DNA of 7,161 nucleotides, taken from Lachnospiraceae bacterium (GTDB lineage: Bacteria; Bacillota; Clostridia; Lachnospirales; Lachnospiraceae). A program made the position numbers and the translations under genes. Positions 5,255-7,161 of this stretch are shown one piece after another. The first letter of the stretch is position 1; each line of letters begins with the position of its first letter. The stretch spans positions 1 to 7,161 of the forward strand of contig JAJQGR010000291.1 in the NCBI GenBank assembly GCA_021200345.1. The letters run 5' to 3'. Under the pieces are notes generated by a model. It saw only the letters and a program-made list of their open reading frames with translations. It was not told the DNA's origin and did no database searches.

Positions 5255-6442
5255 GTGGCTATTGCCGAAGAAGAACGCAACCTGAATACCATACCCGTGG
5301 GGACTCTGGGCATCATCGCACTGAGAAGCTGTGAATCTTTGAGCCAGAAAGTGGACGCCTATCTGGTGAAATGGAGAGAGGAAAGAGAGAGTGAACACAA
5401 GGACAGTCTGCCTTTCGCCGGTTATCAAAGGGAGACCTATCTTCTGAAAGCCAACACCCCCCGTTTTGGTTCCGGAGAGGGCAAGGGCGTCATCCTGGAA
5501 TCCGTTCGCGGCTACGATCTTTACATCATGGTGGATGTGACCAATCACAGTATGACCTACTCCCTGTTTGGGGATCAAAATCACATGTCCCCGGATGACC
5601 ATTATCAGGATCTGAAGCGTATCATTGCCGCTGTGGGAGGGAAGGCCAGACGGATCACTGTCATCATGCCCTATCTGTATGAAAGCAGACAGCATAAAAG
5701 AAGCGCCAGGGAATCCCTGGACTGCGCCATCGCCCTGCAGGAGCTGGTGCACATGGGTGTGGATCACATCATCACTTTCGATGCCCATGATCCCCGGGTA
5801 CAGAACGCGATCCCGTTAAACGGCTTCGAGACGGTGCCGGCCAGCTATCAGTTTATCAAAAATCTGTTGCGCCATGTAAGGGATCTGCAGATTGATGCCG
5901 CCCACATGATGGTAATTTCCCCGGACGAGGGCGGTATGAAGCGCGCCATCTATGTGGCCAACGTGCTGGGTCTGGACATGGGAATGTTTTATAAACGCCG
6001 GGACTACACTCATGTAGAAAACGGCCGCAATCCCATTCTGGCCCATGAGTTTCTGGGCTCTGATGTGGCGGGCAAGGATATGATCATCATAGATGACATG
6101 ATTTCCTCCGGTGAATCCGTCCTGGAGGTAGCCGCCGCCCTGAAAGCGCGCAAAGCCGCCAGAATCTTCATCTTTGCCACTTTCGGCCTGTTTACCAATG
6201 GACTGGAAGCTTTTGACAAAGCCTACGAGGACGGCATCATCACCCTGGTGCTGACCACCAATTTGATTTATCAGAAACCGGAGCTTCTGCAGAAGGAGTG
6301 GTACCTGAGTACCGACCTGAGCAAGTATATCGCTTATCTGATTGACACGCTGAACCACGATTCTTCCATCAGCGAGCTGCTGAACCCGGTGGCAAGAATT
6401 CACCGGGTGGTGGCGCGGTATCGGGCCGGGGAAGAAATTTAG
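5255..6442 (+). CDS. prs: Ribose-phosphate pyrophosphokinase (PRPP synthetase), long divergent form
   Basis: The enzyme converts ribose-5-phosphate and ATP to PRPP, used for purine, pyrimidine, NAD, histidine and tryptophan synthesis. At 395 residues it exceeds the classical form (about 315). The extra length is partly an N-terminal region before YDLYIMVDV (87-95). Recognisable motifs are YESRQHKR (142-149, matching classical YARQDRK), DAHDP (176-180), SPDEGGMKRA (222-231), KRR (247-249) and the PRPP loop IIIDDMISSGES (277-288, classically DDMIDTGGT). The Asp of RQDRK is His here and the PRPP loop ends SSGES, so this is a divergent subfamily. Catalytic Lys/Arg and the paired Asp of the loop remain. 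The GTG at 5255 follows GAGGA (5243-5247), which lies inside the loader gene; three bases separate the genes, so translation is probably coupled. Confidence 0.9.
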   Translation: MAIAEEERNLNTIPVGTLGIIALRSCESLSQKVDAYLVKWREERESEHKDSLPFAGYQRETYLLKANTPRFGSGEGKGVILESVRGYDLYIMVDVTNHSMTYSLFGDQNHMSPDDHYQDLKRIIAAVGGKARRITVIMPYLYESRQHKRSARESLDCAIALQELVHMGVDHIITFDAHDPRVQNAIPLNGFETVPASYQFIKNLLRHVRDLQIDAAHMMVISPDEGGMKRAIYVANVLGLDMGMFYKRRDYTHVENGRNPILAHEFLGSDVAGKDMIIIDDMISSGESVLEVAAALKARKAARIFIFATFGLFTNGLEAFDKAYEDGIITLVLTTNLIYQKPELLQKEWYLSTDLSKYIAYLIDTLNHDSSISELLNPVARIHRVVARYRAGEEI

Positions 6443-6513
6443 GAAAAGTGTTTTATCGAAAAATTATAAGGAAACAGAATGGAAAGGGGCTGTGATGTTA
6501 CAGCCCCTTATTC
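6443..6513. other. Convergent intergenic region between prs and gatB
   Basis: These 71 bp separate converging genes. The left part is AT-rich with no recognisable feature; the right part is the terminator hairpin. Confidence 0.7.
6484..6509. terminator. Intrinsic terminator, probably bidirectional, for prs and gatB
   Basis: AAGGGGCTGT (6484-6493) and ACAGCCCCTT (6500-6509) form a perfect 10-bp stem with a 6-nt loop. On the plus strand it is followed by ATTCTTATTC, a moderate U-rich tract; on the minus strand by TTTCCATTCTG. It ends 4 bp before the gatB stop codon, so it should terminate both converging transcripts. Confidence 0.9.
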
Positions 6514-7161
6514 TTATTCAAGAAATTCTTTCAGCAGCCGGTTCACCATCGCCGGATCGGCCTTGCCCTTCATGGCCTTCATGGTCTGTCCCACCAAAAA
6601 GCCCAGGGCTTTCTGCTTGCCGCCCTTATAATCGGATACGGACTGGGGATTCTTCTGCAGCACATCTTCCACAACTTTTCTCAAAAGTCCCTCGTCGCCA
6701 ACAGTCTTTAACCCCTTTTCTTCTACATAGCTGACCGGATCCATATTTTCCTCAAACATGACCTCAAATACCTCCTTGGCCACGGAGTTGTTGATGGCCT
6801 TCTGCTCTGTCAGGTCAATCAGCTTTGCCAGATTTTCCGGGCTGAATCTCAGCTGAGATGCGTCCATGTTTTTCTCCCGGCACAGGCGCAGGGTCTCTCC
6901 CATAAGCCAGTTGGACACCTGCTTTGGTTTTCCGCAGATGGCCGTGGCAGCCTCAAACAGATCCGCCAGAGCCTTTTCACCGGTCAGAATCTCAATGTCG
7001 TATGCCGGCAGGGCAAACTCTCTGGCATAACGGGCCATCTTTTCCTCCCGAAACTCCGGCTGTCTGCTCCTGATTTCCAGTAAAAAGGCATCGTCCACCT
7101 GCACCGGCGTCAGATCCGGGTCCGGGAAATAGCGGTAATCCTGGGCATCCTCCTTGCTGCG
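6514..7161 (-). CDS. gatB: Aspartyl/glutamyl-tRNA(Asn/Gln) amidotransferase subunit B, C-terminal part
   Basis: GatB is the kinase subunit of the GatCAB complex, which amidates Glu-tRNA(Gln) and Asp-tRNA(Asn). Only the last 215 codons lie in the window; the frame is open to the right edge, and full GatB is about 475 residues. The fragment begins with SKEDAQDYRYFPDPDL, a conserved GatB segment at the end of the catalytic cradle domain. LPAYDIEILT (51-60 of the fragment) starts the helical linker, and the YqeY-like tail domain shows NPQSVSDYKGGKQKALGFLV (171-190) and GQTMKAMKGKADP (191-203), which bind tRNA in this family. The GTG at 7104 is an internal valine codon, not a start. The gene converges on prs and is probably the last of a gat operon whose other members lie to the right. 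Confidence 0.97.
   Translation of the reverse strand, partial: RSKEDAQDYRYFPDPDLTPVQVDDAFLLEIRSRQPEFREEKMARYAREFALPAYDIEILTGEKALADLFEAATAICGKPKQVSNWLMGETLRLCREKNMDASQLRFSPENLAKLIDLTEQKAINNSVAKEVFEVMFEENMDPVSYVEEKGLKTVGDEGLLRKVVEDVLQKNPQSVSDYKGGKQKALGFLVGQTMKAMKGKADPAMVNRLLKEFLE

Noticed and set aside
5189..6403. Two minus-strand open frames of nearly 200 codons opposite prs
   Set aside because: They are shadows of prs; no family motifs are visible in either.

Overview
This window is ordinary chromosomal core sequence of a Firmicute. The genes point to the class Clostridia, most likely a Lachnospiraceae-type anaerobe: a clostridial-type GlgC, a DnaD-domain primosome protein next to a zinc-finger DnaC/DnaI-type helicase loader, a long (395 aa) PRPP synthetase, and GatB of the tRNA amidotransferase. 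Strong AGGAGG/GAGG ribosome binding sites, TTG and GTG starts and roughly balanced base composition fit this. The genus is inference. I see no phage, transposon, CRISPR array, tRNA or rRNA.

Layout. (1) Positions 1-1262, minus strand: glgC (ADP-glucose pyrophosphorylase), complete at its start and cut by the left window edge a few residues before its end. (2) Positions 1263-1772: a 510-bp divergent intergenic region with a consensus glgC promoter on the minus strand, a roughly 160-nt glgC leader containing inverted repeats, a 24-bp imperfect palindrome, and a consensus murC promoter on the plus strand. (3) Positions 1773-3149, plus: murC. (4) Positions 3150-3283: a compact regulatory region with four same-strand TCCACA-core DnaA-box-like elements (one a perfect TTATCCACA), a 14-bp perfect palindrome on the -35 region, an extended -10 promoter, and a fifth opposite-strand near-consensus box at the probable transcription start. 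(5) Positions 3284-6442, plus: a three-gene operon of DnaD-domain protein, DnaC/DnaI-type helicase loader (TTG start) and PRPP synthetase (GTG start, 3 nt after the loader's stop). (6) A hairpin terminator between convergent genes. (7) Positions 6514-7161, minus: the C-terminal 215 codons of gatB, cut by the right edge.

How the genes work together. MurC adds L-alanine to UDP-MurNAc in peptidoglycan synthesis. The next operon combines two probable replication-initiation/primosome factors with the enzyme that makes PRPP, a precursor of nucleotides. The DnaA-box cluster in front of that operon suggests, as inference, that DnaA regulates it. This is the most interesting signal here. I do not see a wholly new system; the novelty lies in regulatory architecture and in divergent active-site motifs of the PRPP synthetase.
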